Positions 6,281 to 7,201 of a stretch of DNA of 7,201 nucleotides are shown piece by piece; the first letter of the stretch is position 1, and each line of letters begins with the position of its first letter. The position numbers and the translations under genes were made by a program. This stretch comes from an uncultured Lachnospiraceae bacterium (GTDB taxonomy: Bacteria > Bacillota > Clostridia > Lachnospirales > Lachnospiraceae): the NCBI GenBank assembly GCA_946639085.1, contig CAMPBP010000064.1, forward strand, positions 1-7,201. The letters are read 5' to 3'. The notes beneath the pieces were generated by a model. The model made no database searches and was not told the origin of the DNA. It was given only the letters and a program-made list of their open reading frames with translations.

Positions 6281-7201
6281 TTAATTGTGGTATTTTCTGT
6301 CCGTCTCGTATTTGGGCTCGCAAGTTAAGTTCATGCCCAGCTTTCTGAATATCTTTTCATCAACGGAAGAAAGAAGCACCGTCGAATGAACTTCACAGTT
6401 TTTGAGTTTGTGGAGCTGATCCAGGGCAAGTCGTGCCTTCGGATTCGTTCCCGCACTGACGCTTAAAGCGATAAGGATCTCGTCGGTGTGAAGACGGGGA
6501 TTTCTGCTTCCGAGGTACTCTGTCTTTATGGTCTGAATGGGCTCGAGAGCTTCTTTTGCCACAAGGTGTTCTTCGTGGTCGATACCTGCCAAAGTTTTAA
6601 GGGAATTAATGAGTGCAGCGGCGCTGGGTCCCATAAGGTCGGTGGTCTTACCGGAAATGATGGTTTTGTCGGGAAGCTCGATGGCCACACCGGGATGTCC
6701 GGTATCTTCTTCACGCTTAAGAGCTTCTTTGATGACGGGACGATCGTCCGATGTAAGTTCCATCTGCTTCATCAAAAGTTCAAGCTTATATACGGCTTCT
6801 TTGGTACCTGTTCCCTTTTTAAGGTCACACATACCCGCATAGTAACGGCGGATGATCTCCTGCTTGGAGGCCTCGCGACATACATCGTCGTCTATTATGC
6901 AGTTACCTGCCATGTTAACGCCCATGTCGGTGGGAGATTTGTAAGGGCTCTCGCCGAGAATGTGAGTGAATATGGCGTTCAAAACAGGGAATATCTCGAT
7001 ATCTCTGTTGTAGTTGACGGTGGTCTTGCCGTATGCCTCAAGGTGGAACGGGTCAATCATATTAACGTCGTTCAAATCCGCCGTAGCCGCCTCATACGCA
7101 ACGTTAACGGGGTGCTTCAGCGGAAGATTCCAGATGGGGAAGGTCTCAAACTTTGCGTAGCCTGCCTCTACACCGTGCTTGTGCTCGTGGTAAAGCTGAG
7201 A
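6281..7201 (-). CDS. DUF1846 / UPF0371 family protein, C-terminal 306 residues; 5' end outside the window
   Basis: The frame stays open to the right edge. A TTG at 7075-7073 could look like a start, but the 42 codons before it also match the family (SQLYHEHKHGVEAGYAKF, FPIWNLPLKHPVNVAYEAAT), so it codes for an internal Leu and the gene is cut by the window. Recognisable family blocks are NDVNMIDPFHLEAYG, VNYNRDIEIFPVLNAIF, GESPYKSPTDMGVNMAGN, ASKQEIIRRYYAG, EYLGSRNPRLHTDEILIALS and a terminal GMNLTCEPKYETD. Full-length members run to about 500 residues, so some 190 N-terminal residues are missing, including the region where, as I recall the family, a P-loop-like GPGSGK motif occurs. The biochemical role is not established to my knowledge; a soluble cytoplasmic protein is expected. 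It is the first visible gene of the minus-strand operon; the stop TAA (6283-6281) is 25 bases before the membrane protein's ATG. Confidence 0.93.
   Translation of the reverse strand, partial: SQLYHEHKHGVEAGYAKFETFPIWNLPLKHPVNVAYEAATADLNDVNMIDPFHLEAYGKTTVNYNRDIEIFPVLNAIFTHILGESPYKSPTDMGVNMAGNCIIDDDVCREASKQEIIRRYYAGMCDLKKGTGTKEAVYKLELLMKQMELTSDDRPVIKEALKREEDTGHPGVAIELPDKTIISGKTTDLMGPSAAALINSLKTLAGIDHEEHLVAKEALEPIQTIKTEYLGSRNPRLHTDEILIALSVSAGTNPKARLALDQLHKLKNCEVHSTVLLSSVDEKIFRKLGMNLTCEPKYETDRKYHN

Noticed and set aside
7073..7075. TTG on the minus strand as start of the DUF1846 gene
   Set aside because: The 42 codons upstream to the window edge continue without stop and match the DUF1846 family, so this is an internal Leu codon and the gene is truncated by the window.

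Overview
The window reads as a piece of a Bacillota (Firmicutes) chromosome, most probably a Lachnospiraceae member such as a Butyrivibrio- or Roseburia-like gut or rumen anaerobe. This is an inference from gene content: a pullulanase-type enzyme end, cytoplasmic LacI-type-sensor/GGDEF fusions, a DUF1846/UPF0371 protein and a moderate-GC composition. No rRNA, tRNA, CRISPR array, insertion sequence or phage gene was seen. Coding density is very high; the longest non-coding stretch is about 136 bases.

Left part, plus strand. The window opens inside the 3' end of a probable type I pullulanase (2-322). It carries an unusual C-terminal tail: a low-complexity linker, a glycine-rich hydrophobic segment and a basic end, which looks like a membrane anchor. 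A clear rho-independent terminator follows (330-368), then an AT-rich stretch with promoter-like elements. Two tandem paralogous genes follow (459-2363 and 2381-4288). Each encodes a soluble protein of about 635 residues with an N-terminal periplasmic-binding-protein-like (LacI-type, no HTH) sensor, a GAF-like middle region, a short signalling helix and a C-terminal GGDEF diguanylate cyclase domain with intact catalytic motif and no inhibitory I-site. They are a tandem duplication, colinear apart from about one codon and the extreme C-terminus, and very probably co-transcribed.

Right part, minus strand, read from right to left. A DUF1846/UPF0371 gene, cut by the window's right edge (6281-7201), is followed after 25 bases by a polytopic membrane GT-C-like glycosyltransferase (4711-6255). 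That gene overlaps by ATGA the gene for a small FdtA-like sugar-nucleotide 3,4-ketoisomerase cupin (4289-4714). The tight spacing argues for one operon; the last two genes suggest deoxysugar-nucleotide modification and transfer of lipid-linked sugars to a surface glycan or protein. The role of the DUF1846 protein in it is unknown.

The two gene blocks converge with their stop codons directly abutting (TAG at 4286-4288, TAA on the minus strand at 4291-4289). The most interesting points are the tandem sugar-sensor-like diguanylate cyclases beside a starch-debranching enzyme, the membrane-anchor-like tail of that enzyme, the HAN variant of the ketoisomerase motif, and the zero-gap convergent junction.
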